Shown here: one piece after another, positions 37,469-47,843 of the stretch
Numbering within the stretch: the first letter of the stretch is position 1
Layout of the letters: every line of letters begins with the position of its first letter
NCBI GenBank assembly: GCA_030141585.1
Contig: JAQIFP010000005.1
Location: 183,393-247,392, forward strand
Source of the DNA: Ophryocystis elektroscirrha
Lineage: Eukaryota; Apicomplexa; Conoidasida; Neogregarinorida; Ophryocystidae
Length of the DNA: 64,000 bases
Direction: 5' to 3'
The notes under the pieces: model-generated
What the model was told of the DNA's origin: nothing
Seen by the model: the letters and a program-made list of their open reading frames with translations, nothing else
Database searches by the model: none
Translations under genes and position numbers: made by a program

Positions 37469-38182
37469 ATGAGTAAACATCATAATCCAATCTTACCAGT
37501 GGCCAGCTCCAACGAAACTAAAATAAGTCATTTTAAAAATGAAGAAAAAAAAAACTCCAGTAAAAAAATTAGAAAAGAAGAGCATCTGGTAAATCAAAAT
37601 GTTAACATTAAAAACTCCAATGAAAATACTAATTCTAAAGAAGTTAAAAATGAAAATAAGTCTTCCAAACTTAAAAAGCCTAAAAATACCGAACTAACTT
37701 CAGTTAATACTATTCATGAATCTACCCTAAATGCAATAGAGACTGAAGAATCTTATAGTGACATTTCTAATAAATCAGAAAATTGCTCCATTGACACAAA
37801 ACCAAAAGACTTAGATTATTCTCTATTGCTCGCAGAAATCTTGTACAAAACGTCTGACTTTATAACAGATCTTGCTCTTTACGTTTCAACATCATTAAAT
37901 CATTCATGGAAACCTAAAGTAATGAACTCATTGAAGCATAAGAATCAAAAAATTAAAGACCCTAACTTTCCAAAAAAGCCATTATCACCTTTTAATATCT
38001 GGTGTCAACATATGAGAGATACATGTAAAAAGGAAAATCCCTCTAAAGTTTGGAAACTTATAGAACTTGCTGATTTGTGGAAAACCATCAAAGACAAATC
38101 AATTTGGGAACAAATAGCAAGCGAAAGAAAAGAAAAGTACAGAAAAGAAGTAGATCTATACTTAAAAAAAAAAACAGGATAG
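37469..38182 (+). CDS. HMG-box protein
   Basis: Single-exon 237-residue protein. Residues 1-110 are low-complexity Lys/Asn/Glu/Ser (KNEEKKNSSKKIRKEE), probably disordered. A helical segment follows (SLLLAEILYKTSDFITDLA). The C-terminal HMG box (about 160-235) reads DPNFPKKPLSPFNIWCQHM, then VWKLIELADLWKTIKDKSIW and ERKEKYRKEVDLYLKK, with the usual 'P..P.spf..f' start, the central Trp/Leu of helix 2 and the basic helix 3. A single C-terminal box after 'PKKPLSPF' suggests a non-sequence-specific, HMGB/NHP6-like DNA-bending protein rather than a SOX/MAT factor. The exact orthologue is not clear. Confidence 0.8.
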   Translation: MSKHHNPILPVASSNETKISHFKNEEKKNSSKKIRKEEHLVNQNVNIKNSNENTNSKEVKNENKSSKLKKPKNTELTSVNTIHESTLNAIETEESYSDISNKSENCSIDTKPKDLDYSLLLAEILYKTSDFITDLALYVSTSLNHSWKPKVMNSLKHKNQKIKDPNFPKKPLSPFNIWCQHMRDTCKKENPSKVWKLIELADLWKTIKDKSIWEQIASERKEKYRKEVDLYLKKKTG

Positions 38183-38572
38183 TTTCTTGCTCAATTTGAA
38201 AAAAAGAATCGAACTATATTATACTGGTAAAAAAAAATATTTAACAAATTAAATACTCATCCAGCTAAAATTAATTTATAGCAACCTAATTTTTTTTAAT
38301 CATTCATCACAGAAATAAATCATTCGAACAACAGTTTGATTTATTGATAGACTCATGTTGACGACGTGTTGTATAAATCGATTTACTAATTCAAAAAATG
38401 CACATCTTCTAAACCTAACTTGAACACTCTTTTTTTTTTTTAAATTTAGAGCTCATAAAAATCAGGACCACATCTAGCTGCTTTTTTCTTCAAATCAAAA
38501 AAACACAAACGAAATGTCAAAAAAACTTAAATTAATTTGTTAAATAAAACAAATTAATTTAATCACATTTAG
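38183..38572. other. Intergenic, promoter of gamma-tubulin
   Basis: 390-bp AT-rich spacer with poly-T and poly-A runs; no exon, tRNA or repeat seen. It presumably contains the gamma-tubulin promoter. Confidence 0.4.
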
Positions 38573-40371
38573 ATGCCACGAGAAATAATCACGCTGCAAG
38601 TCGGTCAATGCGGCAATCAAATTGGTCATGAATTTTGGAAATTGCTCTGTATTGAACATAATATTTGTCCTGATGGTTGAATTTATAAAAATTGATTTTT
38701 GGTTTTAGGACATTATAGTGATTCAGATATATTTAGAGACGATAGAAAAGACGTATTTTTTAATCAAATTAGTAATTGCTGTTACACTCCTCGCGCACTA
38801 CTATTTGATCTAGAACCCAGGGTATTGAATTCAATTAAGGTACGCTAGTCAAAGAGTTTTCAAATACTTTAAAATATTTACGCATCATTTTAGGCTTCAG
38901 ACTACGGAAAGCTATATCACAATGATAATTTTTTTCTATCCAGTGATGGAGGAGGTGCAGGTAACAACTGGGCAACAGGTTATGCAGAAGCCAATAGGTT
39001 GCAAGTAAAAAGTTTTTTTTGTTCATTAGCTTATAGGAAGAAATTTTTGATACAATTGACCGGGAAGCAGAATCTTCAGACAGCTTACAAGGTTTTATTT
39101 TATCCCATTCTATAGTACATAGTGCATCCGAATATATGTTTTGTTAGGCTGGAGGAACTGGCTCTGGCATGGGAAGCTATATATTAGAAGTTTTAGCAGA
39201 AAAATTTTCAAAAAAAGTCGTACAGACATTCTCTGTAAATAGGAATTTTTTTGTCTACAAAACTAATACGTTTAGGTATTTCCAATGTTATCCACAGAAT
39301 CAAGTGACGTGGTAGTACAGCCCTACAACAGTATATTGACCATGAAAAGATTAATATTGAACGCTGACAGCGTTATAGTCTTTGATAACACCGCTTTAAA
39401 TCACATGGCAGTGGACACTTATAATGCAGAAAATCTTTCCCAGTCTAATTCTTTAGTTTGATAAATCGTTAAAAGTATAGCACATATCAGGTATCAACAG
39501 TCATGACAATGAGCACAACGACGTTAAGATATCCTACTTACTCCCAAAATGACATGTTAACACTTATTTCTTCTTTAGTTCCTTTTCCCAAGTAAGTTTT
39601 ATAATAATTAATAATAATTAATCTGTTTTAAGATATCATTTCTTAACCACCGGGTACTCGTTAATATCATCAAAACCCAGCTTCGCTCAATCCAAAGCGT
39701 CCCTTAAATTTTCAGCTGGAAATATTATGCGACGACTCCTTCAATCAAAAAATACAATGGTGATACCTTAAACTATTTTAACATGTATAATGAAGGTTTC
39801 AGTTCCATTAAAATCGGGAAAATATATATCAATTTTGCAGATAATTAGAGGTGCAGTTGATCCAATACAAGTTAGCAAAAGATTATTAATCCTGTATTAG
39901 ATACAGAAAAATTTGCGTAATATAAGAGAAAGAAACTTGGTCAAATTTATCGACTGGATTCCATCGTCAATTATGGTAAAACCATTTTGCCTTAATTCAA
40001 TGAAGGTAGCTGTATCGAAACGACTCTTACCTAACACATTTAATACATCGGGATTAATGATTGCTAACCATACATCCATAGCTATGGTAAGCTACTATTT
40101 CATCTATATTCGAGTAGTTAATTGACCGATGTCTTCAACAATATTTAAGATTAATGAATCGGAAAGCTTTTATAGAAAACTACAAGTAAGACCCCGAACA
40201 CATGATTGTGTTGCTTTGTAGAAAAGAACCTATTTTTTGCAAAAATCTTGACGAATTTTACGAGTCTAGGTACAGTTCAATAAACTATTATTTTTTAGTG
40301 AAATAACACAAAATTTGATTGCCGATTACTCTAATTTAGAAACCTTTGAGTGGAGCACTCATAATAAATAA
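38573..40371 (+). CDS. TUBG: Gamma-tubulin
   Basis: Microtubule-nucleating tubulin of centrosomes/basal bodies. Start [18 protein letters not shown] (ATG 38573) is the gamma-class N-terminus. After a 33-nt intron come [29 protein letters not shown] and the GTP-binding loop [11 protein letters not shown] (about 39148-39180). Next are [95 protein letters not shown] and [20 protein letters not shown], ending [10 protein letters not shown]. The 'QPYNS.LT.KRL', 'DNTAL', 'MRRLLQ.KN.MV' and 'NHTSIA' blocks identify gamma rather than alpha/beta tubulin. About ten introns of roughly 25-50 nt. The sequence is somewhat diverged but all nucleotide-binding loops are intact. Confidence 0.92.
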
Positions 40372-40509
40372 TAATTTGACGAGTAATAAACCATATAAAA
40401 TAAGTGATGCTAATCAAAACTAAAAAAAAAATTATAATATTAAAGTTGATTTTTGACAAAAGGATTAGATAGACTCTGAGCTGTGACTACTCAATTAAAC
40501 TTAAATTTT

Positions 40510-41374
40510 ATGCTTTACGACTATAAATTTCAAAAATCTTTAGGTTTAAATTTGAGTAAAAATTACGTAAACGAAGCTCAATTTTTTATTGATCAAACCG
40601 TAATATTTGTAATAATAAAACAATTAAATAGATTATTGACGTTAAAATACTTGTAGCATCCGGATTTGCGAAATCATTAGCCCAATACAACCAAGGAAAA
40701 ACAAATTATGTAAGTATTGAATTTGGATTGTTTTTGATAAAAAATTATTCAAATTTTGATTAATAAGCTGTAGTTTTCAGTTGAAAAAAAATTGCCACAT
40801 ACAGCTACCTTTTGCTGTAGCTAGCCATCTGCAAAATCAACAACTAGCTTACGTTTTAAAACCCTCAATTTTTAATGACAATATAATTGATTCACTTTTG
40901 CGAAGCTATTCCATAGTCAAACTAAATAAACTACATCCATTTTATATAGAATTTGGCTTACAGATTTCTAATTTGTAAGACTTTCTATATCATATTGTAC
41001 CTAAGGTTAAATGACGAAATCTTACTTACTAATTTAATAAGTATTTCGTCAAAGAGGAATCAATTAATCAATAGTTTGGTAGTCAAAACTATTGTAATAT
41101 GCCAAAACAGGTTTTTACTCATGGTATAGACTCAAACAAGAATACTTTTGCATCGTTAAATTTCAAATCATCTCATCAAAATAATTCTAACCGTGAGTTT
41201 GAATCGAAAAATCTTTCAACAAAAATGACAAAATCATATTTTCATAAAAAATATTACAATTCAGTTATTTCTAATTTGAAACTTCTTAACTTTGGAATTT
41301 TTTATAAAGGTTTATCCGAATCAGAAATTTTTCGTAAGTTTAGTTCTCTTTCTCAACTGTTTGATAGTTTATGA
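40510..41374 (+). CDS. PSF3: GINS complex subunit Psf3-like
   Basis: Component of the CMG replicative helicase. ATG at 40510 gives MLYDYKFQKSLGLN. Introns of about 30 nt lead through NEAQFFIDQTIIDVKILVAS and QGKTNYLKKNCHIQLPFAVA to LRSYSIVKLNKLHPFYIEFG, matching the Psf3 pattern '..g..v.LP.WLa..L' then 'v.l......FY..G'. After a 32-nt intron the frame continues as NDEILLTNLISISSKRNQLI. A further intron leads to a Ser/Asn-rich insert and LLNFGIFYKGLSESEIFRKF, resembling the 'E..lF..G' helix near the Psf3 C-terminus. Assignment rests on the middle block and overall pattern and is moderately secure; the terminal exon could be questioned. Confidence 0.6.
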
Positions 41375-41504
41375 AAAAGAAAAGTCCGTGTTTAACTACA
41401 TATCTAATTTGTCATTTTAATTCCATTAGAGCTAATGTTAAAAACATTAAAATTTCAAAAGGTTCGAATAAACTGCAGTTGTAATTATAACAAAATATAC
41501 TATA

Positions 41505-43257
41505 TCACGAGTTCTTAAATTTCATGGATTTAACGGAACTTGAATAGATTGTTTGTATAATAAATAATCCAAATAGTAGAAAAATTAGAATAAAATACTC
41601 AAAAACATACCAAAGCTTGGAATACTTTTGCAAAACGTGTATCTATATTTGTAAAATTATATAATGAAAGCTTACATAAATAGATTTTTGATTAGTTGAC
41701 CGTATAACTTTTTTGATAAATATTTCATTAAAAATTATGGTATCTCTTGTCCAAAAAAAGTCTGACCAGTAGTAATCCGTAACAACTTGAATGACTTCAT
41801 CAACACGATTTGAGTTATAAACAATCTTGAATATTATATATTTCGTAATTATTTTTACTTTTTCCAATTTCACAAATTTTGGTAATGAAATTTTTAATTT
41901 CCCTTCTTTAATAAATATCTGTCAAATCAATAATTGTCAAGATTATTACATCTTGTATAATTGGTCCAATAGGCATTTCTATGACGTAGTAGTTTGGCTG
42001 GAGTAAATCATGCTTAAAAAATAATAAGAACTCGAAATTTCTAAAAAAAAGTAGAGCAATGGAGGAATTTTACACAGATGTTTTTTCTTTTCCAAAAATT
42101 GGGTAACGAGGTATAAATTGGAGTTTATTATTTTGCTAAAAGTTAATTAATTGAATAAAACTATATACTTTTGAATTTACTTTATAAGTGTCAATCATAC
42201 CAATTTCATCACTAATTTAAATTTGAAGCAATAGATTATTACTAAACCTTCAATGCGTCCACCATTGATGGCAAATGTCCATCTAAAAATATACTAATAT
42301 TTTAAGAAAGTACTGACTCAGTTCAAACAACCCTCTATGTAGTAAAAAGGGTGATTTATTTTCAATTATCTTTAATGCTGATGGTACCATTTCCTTAACA
42401 CTTAGACTATCGTATGACTGAAATGGTGTCACCTCTTTATATCATAATTTACTAATGAAATTACCATTCGAAATAATGTAATTTTCTAAAAAACTAGCAA
42501 ATTTCCACGCGGAAATATGGATGTGACAATCGTAATTATTTATCACAGCCATGTGAGAATAAGTTTCTAATTTAACAGATAGAAGTTTGTGACCTGAAAA
42601 GCATCAAATTAAAACATATCAAACTTATGTAAAGAGAGGGAATATTAGATAATGTAATAAAATAAACTTTTCTGCTATCCAAATGCTTCGATTTAAGATT
42701 TGTATAGGATCTTATTGGACATAATTTGAATACATACACTTACAAAATCATTTTATTATCAAAAATTATTGTTTCTTGATGTTTACTGTAATAATTAACG
42801 TAAATTGATGTAGGCTTTGTGAATTCTGCAATATTAACTGTCTGAGCAAAATTCTATTATCATTTAATTTTACGTCGAAAGAATAATCAAATGTTTTCAC
42901 GGATCGTAATACTGAGTTTATAATGTATTTGAAAGAATAGAAGAACTTTTGGTTTGGTGATATTTGGCATGATACTATGTAAACGGTATCTTTATTACTC
43001 ATATAAAGATCGCCTTCAGCATCACTTAAATTAGTTTTAAAAGTGATATTTGTGATTTTATCGGCGAAACTTTCTAAAATAGGAATTCTTATTTCATTTA
43101 CAAAACTATTTGCGGTATTAATCATATAGCCTTCTTGATTCACTAGAAGAGCATTTTTTTTAATAGTTATATATTCTTTAATATTTTCATAGATCAAAGA
43201 GCAATCGCCAAACAAAAAAACGAGTAAAAAAATTATATATTGTTTTAATGAAAACAT
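41505..43257 (-). CDS. OST1: Oligosaccharyltransferase subunit OST1/ribophorin I
   Basis: ER membrane subunit of the N-glycosylation complex. The first exon (43257 to about 42770) begins with a signal peptide, MFSLKQYIIFLLVFLFGDCS, and a beta-rich lumenal domain. Downstream exons on short introns encode ENKSPFF, DEIGMIDTYKV, LQFIPRYPIFGKEKTSV, LQPNYYVIEMPIGPIIQDV and ILTIIDLT, then YWSDFFWTRDTIIF and KKVIRSTNQKSIY. These follow the ribophorin order 'ENNSPF', 'RDEIGNI', 'L.PR.PLFGGWK', 'D.v.LP.G' and 'tyLDT.GRp'. Near the C-terminus a single transmembrane helix, YFILIFLLFGLFIIQTIY, is followed by a short basic tail (SMKFKNS) and a TGA at 41505..41507. That is type I topology like ribophorin I, though the cytosolic tail is much shorter. 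Exons around 42.1-42.7 kb are approximate. Confidence 0.75.
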
Positions 43258-43326
43258 GGTGTTATCAATAACAATAATAGCAGTCGAAATTTAGTCGAAA
43301 AGGTTAATTATCTATATTAAAAGTGT

Positions 43327-43941
43327 CTATTCATTTTTTAAAATTTTTTGTAACTCTCCGGAGTCATGTAATGTCTGTAAAATGTCTATACCCCCAATAA
43401 AATGCTCTTTTATATATATCTGAGGAAAGGTTGGCCATTGACTAAACTCTTTCATTTGAGAACGAAGTTTATCATTGTTAAGGACGTCAATTGTTAAAAT
43501 TTCTGTCTCATACTGTCTCAATATAGTTAAAGCTTGTTTAGAAAATCGGCAGAAAGGATTTTCTTTGGAACCTTTCATAAAAAGAACTAATTTATTATCT
43601 TGAATAATACGTTTTATATCAATAAAATCTTCATTTTGTGTAACAGCGGATATGAAAGACTTGATTTTTGAACTCAACATACTAATTTTTGGTAGCTCAA
43701 GCGTTTCGTAGTGTTCTCCCGAATTAAACAAAATAGTAACAGCAGGTATACAACTTACAAATTGTTTAATTGACAACTTATCTAGATCTTCAGTATAACT
43801 GATATCCAAATGAGAACATTCAATTATATTCAAATAGTTTTGGATTAGTTTTTCAACAACATTGATAATTTGTTTGCAACGTATGTCAGAATTACTGCCT
43901 ATAATATAGATTTTATGTTTCATTGAGTCCAAAAGAGACAT
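43327..43941 (-). CDS. Monothiol-type glutaredoxin (Grx3/4/PICOT-like) with CRFS motif
   Basis: Single-exon 204-residue protein. Residues 8-100 form a diverged thioredoxin-like domain without a CxxC pair. Residues about 105-200 form a glutaredoxin domain: LVLFMKGSKENPFCRFSKQA, LRSQMKEFSQWPTFPQIYI, GGIDILQTLHDSGELQ. Family members with this arrangement are nuclear/cytosolic iron-sulfur carriers and iron sensors that use a CGFS active site. Here residues 131-134 read CRFS, so the invariant glycine is replaced by arginine while cysteine, Phe and Ser remain. The cis-Pro strand 'WPTFPQIYI' and 'GG.D' glutathione-binding segment are intact. One Grx domain is present, as in yeast Grx3/4. Confidence 0.88.
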   Translation of the reverse strand: MSLLDSMKHKIYIIGSNSDIRCKQIINVVEKLIQNYLNIIECSHLDISYTEDLDKLSIKQFVSCIPAVTILFNSGEHYETLELPKISMLSSKIKSFISAVTQNEDFIDIKRIIQDNKLVLFMKGSKENPFCRFSKQALTILRQYETEILTIDVLNNDKLRSQMKEFSQWPTFPQIYIKEHFIGGIDILQTLHDSGELQKILKNE

Positions 43942-44589
43942 TTTATATTCAAGTGATCTAATACACTAACAATATGAATGTCCAGTTGTTAATTAAAATG
44001 ATTTTTGTTTGCAGTGTTACACTTTATATTTTCACTAAAGTTTCAAATATATTTTAAGAAAAATTTTCTTTGATTTATACAAGAACATCAGGAAGATCTC
44101 CTAATATATCCTGGCATTTATTATAACAGTAATGTCAGTGCCATACTTAATAGTAATTATAATCATAAGTTTCATTAAAAAATTTGTTACTTAATAGATT
44201 GAGAAAAAAGTATAACAATACAAAGACTATCAAGTATTCTTTATCTATAATGTAGCTTATTATATACGAAATAATAATACAAGTCTATCAATTTAAGAAA
44301 TTTCAATTAGAACATTTGATGTAGTAAACATCATTTCACTATTCATTTTCTACTCTTAGAAAAATAAGAAATAACAAATACTATAAATTTGATTTAATAT
44401 AACGAAATATTGGTATCACGATTATCAATCACAAGTTCAATTTTTTTAATTGAGCATTATTTGATCTAATGTCAAAATATCAACGTACAATTATATTTGT
44501 GAGAATACCTAATTGTTACTAGTTTATAATTCAAGTTTTGATATAAATCATAAAACAAGATTGTTTATTATAGACGCATAAATCACATA

Positions 44590-44635
<46 letters not shown>

Positions 44636-44923
44636 TATTATAAACATTCTAGAGCTTATACAAAAACACATATAATTAAATAATCCAGTAATTTTTTTGA
44701 AATGTTGAAATTAAAACGAAAAGTGATTTTGACAATCACATTCTTCAGTTGATATTTATTGAATATCTAATTTGTCTCAGCTTTTCCGCAAAAAATAAGC
44801 TAATTAAGTCTATTAATGTTGAATAACCTTAAACAGTGTGAAAAAAACATTTTATTTATTTTCGTATTCTTGAAAAAATTATTTTTTGTAAGCCTTATCA
44901 AAATGTAACAATTTTCAAAGATC
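43942..44923. other. Long AT-rich intergenic region
   Basis: Nearly 1 kb without a credible exon on either strand, unusually long for this window. It contains a 40-bp TA dinucleotide tract (listed separately) and many short homopolymer runs. No RNA gene was recognised. Confidence 0.5.
44594..44633. repeat. (TA)20 dinucleotide microsatellite
   Basis: Uninterrupted alternating AT for 40 bp in the middle of the longest gene-free stretch. It can extrude a cruciform and is likely length-polymorphic. Confidence 0.95.
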
Positions 44924-45862
44924 TTACAATTGACTCAAATTTTCTAAAGTAATTAATTCAGGAAATTCCGTCATACGCCAAGCTTCTATCAATACATACT
45001 TACTATAATTTTCAATTAATTTTGCAAGTTTTTCGAAAAAAAGTTCGTTTGCAATAAAATTGTCGGACGCCATATTTGATGATTTCATTTTCGAATATTG
45101 CTTGGATTTAAAGAATGACATATCTTCGAATATAAATAATTTATTCAAAAAACAGCTGCCAATTGATGAACTTAATATAATCATTTTACCTCACCATATC
45201 AGGTAAAATAAAATGAGCATTTTCAAACGGCTGAAGATTTTTTAGGTCAGGTAAATTGTTTAATTGGTTTGGAATATACTCATTAAACCCTAAACTAGGA
45301 TTAGGGCAATCTGAATTTCATAGAAATATACCACAATTACTTAAAATATTAAAAACTGTAGGATGCTTTAAATTGTATTCTGCGTAAAGTGATAATTCCT
45401 GAAATTCTATAATAATATTTAACTAACCTCTCTAGATTTTAAATCATCAACCTGTTTTAATATGTTTTTCTGATTTAATACAGTTCTTGAAAAAGCAATT
45501 TGTCTTTCATTAACTTCATTACGCCATTTAAAATTACATGATTGTTTAAATTGAAGTAATCTATCAATTGACAAACTATTTTTCGGAGCTATTTGTTGTG
45601 TTACTAAATTGTAAGAACCAGGTTGATCCTCAGATTTTAGATTAAATCGGTTTATTAGTTCAGGAAACGTATGTTCTCGAAGCCTTTCCATCCAAATTTT
45701 ATTAAATTGAACTTTATTTTCGCAACGAGGTGTATTGAATTCATTCAATTTTTCACGTTCAGAAATTTCTATGGTTATGTCATTGGTATAAAGATTTGCA
45801 TCATCATCATAAACATCATCATCGTCGTGTAACAATGTTAAAGGTGTTTGTTTTTTCATCAT
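44924..45862 (-). CDS. Unassigned acidic/helical protein
   Basis: First exon from ATG 45862: MMKKQTPLTLLHDDDDVYDD, acidic, then NKIWMERLREHTFPELINRF, SYNLVTQQIAPKNSLSIDRL and RTVLNQKNILKQVDDLKSRE. Introns near 45.4 and 45.2 kb lead through QELSLYAEYNLKHPTVF, LGFNEYIPNQLNNLPDL and FENAHFILPDM to a last exon with ELFFEKLAKLIENYSKY and RMTEFPELITLENLSQL, stop at 44924. Mostly helical with a soluble character; two 'EFPEL(I)'-like segments recur near the ends. No family recognised and the middle splicing is uncertain. Confidence 0.45.
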
Positions 45863-45925
45863 CTAAAAAGACTTCAAATGTTATCTGTTATCTCAAAATT
45901 TGACAAATAACTTTAACATAAAAAA

Positions 45926-46295
45926 TTATCCTTTTCGCAAAAGATTAGGGAAAAATTTATAATCGTACGCCTAAAGTTACGTCATATTATAATTCTTACT
46001 CTAGTGCACAATTTACCATCAGCATATACTCTAAGGAAATTTTTCTGTTTTAATTCCTGAAAATCCTCTTCTAGCAAAAAAATAACTATGCACAGTACCA
46101 ACTCATATTAAAATAAAATGGTTGCAATGGTCCTGTAGAAGAATTCTTATATATTAAAACTAAATGTTGGTGATTCAATTGAAAGTTACATGACCCAGGT
46201 GGAATTTCATATATTAATTTACCATCATGTCGCTTTAATGGCTTCAGATAGTCATTGTGTAATGAGAAAATAGCTGCAAAATTAAATCCCGACAT
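45926..46295 (-). CDS. Small unassigned protein, about 100 residues
   Basis: Start MSGFNFAAIFSLHNDYLKPL (ATG 46295), then KLIYEIPPGSCNFQLNHQHL and VLIYKNSSTG. A 32-nt intron joins to EDFQELKQKNFLRVYADGKL, and a second intron of about 29 nt to AYDYKFFPNLLRKG and a stop at 45926. The alternation of short beta strands with a final helix looks like a compact folded domain, and 'LRVYADGKLCTR' has the look of a conserved motif. I cannot name the family. It lies immediately downstream, in transcription direction, of the tRNA-Lys gene. Confidence 0.45.
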
Positions 46296-46347
46296 TTTAT
46301 GTGTAATTTTATATTAAAATATTAAAAGTGGATTTATTTTTTTAAAA

Positions 46348-46420
46348 CGCCTCCCAAGGGGCTCGAACCCTTGACCACCAGCTTAAAAGGCTGGCGCTCT
46401 ACCGACTGAGCTAGAGAGGC
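46348..46420 (-). tRNA. tRNA-Lys(UUU)
   Basis: Read on the minus strand: acceptor GCCTCTC pairs fully with GGGAGGC, followed by discriminator G. A-box TAGCTCAGTCGG in the D arm; anticodon stem CCAGC/GCTGG with loop CTTTTAA, giving anticodon TTT. T arm AAGGG-TTCGAGC-CCCTT (B-box GGTTCGAGCCC). The extra loop is short, there is no intron, and CCA is not encoded. A TTTT run follows directly and would terminate Pol III. AAA is expected to be the dominant Lys codon in so AT-rich a genome. Confidence 0.97.
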
Positions 46421-46457
46421 ATAGTGACAGTTAAATTAAACTATACTTTATCTCAAT

Positions 46458-47725
46458 CTAAAACGAGCTTTCAAGCATATTTCTCAAAAAAATCTTGTAC
46501 TATAATTGTTAATAAATATTTTTTTTGTTTACTTTTTCAAATTTTCTAAGTTCTTCAGCAAATTGCTGTTTCATGTGAGTATGTCTGGCTTCTATAAGCA
46601 TATAGAGATCAATTAATTACGCTCATTTTGAAGCTCCTGCTTTAAACTTTTTATTACCTGAACAACAATCTGTAAATCAAAAGTAATATACACTATTTAA
46701 ATCCGCGATTTTATTATTAGGAACATAGCTATTCTCTGAAATAAAATTTTGCTCTGTAGAAAAATACCAAAACCATCCTGCTACAAAACGTAAGTAAATA
46801 ATTCTTACTTTATTTGAGAAATCAATTATTGAACACTTATCAACACTCTCAGGATTTATTTTGATTTCATTTACGGTACAATCGAGACTAATTAAAAAAA
46901 TCAATGAAAATGAATTACGAAGCTATTTTTGCAATTAATTGTGTATTGGCATTTTGACTCAACCGATATATTAAATTCAAATCCGAAAGCTAATTGTATT
47001 AGAGTTAAACACAAATACTTCTTTTTTATCCGGAACGCTGTTTGCTTTCATCATTAGCTGGCTCAATGATTCTTTTTGTTCTTTGACTAATTCCTCCAAC
47101 TTTTCTTTTTGAAGATTCATGTTCTACAATAGTTCAAACTAATACAAATTATTACATATGTACAGTTTCTGAGATTTTTATTTTTTAAAATAACTTGGTT
47201 TCTTTCTTGTTGTGCAATTTTTAAAAAAGACTGTAAATGAAACAATTGAATATTAACTTACCGATGTCTCTTTCTGTAAATTTGAAACTTCATTGAGCTT
47301 TAAATTTAATCTATTTTGCTGGGTATACATCTATTTTTTTCAGTAATATTTTTAATTTACTTTTTTCAAAAGCTGATGCTCTCTAAAACGAATTGACATA
47401 TAGAGCTCATTATATTGTAAAGCTAAATTGTAATTGTCCAGCCAACACTGAATTTTGCTAGTTCTAATTGCTTCAAACTCTCGAGTAGCACCTGAAACAA
47501 AATATAATTACTAATATAAACCTAAAATTTTATACATCAAAATTATGAAATTTCGAATCGTTGCTGTTTTTTGAGGAACTGATATGTTATTTTGTAAAGA
47601 TTTTGAATTTAATCCTATAAAAAAATTAATTATATGAAATTACTATTTGAGCAAGTACTAGAAGCTAGATCAGCTTTGATCTGCTCTAATGCCCTCTTCA
47701 TTTTATCCCAATTATTAATTGTCAT
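46458..47725 (-). CDS. Coiled-coil protein, many small exons
   Basis: Start MTINNWDKMKRALEQIKADL (ATG 47725). Exons separated by introns of about 25-60 nt encode REFEAIRTSKIQCWLDNYNL, YMSIRFREHQLLKK, TQQNRLNLKLNEVSNLQKET and LQKEKLEELVKEQKESLSQL. Further on are a segment around 46.7-46.9 kb (VNEIKINPESVDKCSI), SLKQELQNERN and HMKQQFAEELRKFEK, ending near 46458. Heptad-rich throughout. Function unknown; a cytoskeletal, centriolar or tethering role would fit the composition. Exon boundaries between 46.5 and 47.0 kb are uncertain. Confidence 0.45.
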
Positions 47726-47843
47726 CCCGTATGGTTCCTTTAAAATTAAAACCAAAATAGTAAATAATTCAAAATAAATTTATTAAAAAAATTTAAATTT
47801 GCGTCTTGTAAATCAATTTACAACTAAGTGTTTAAAATATATA

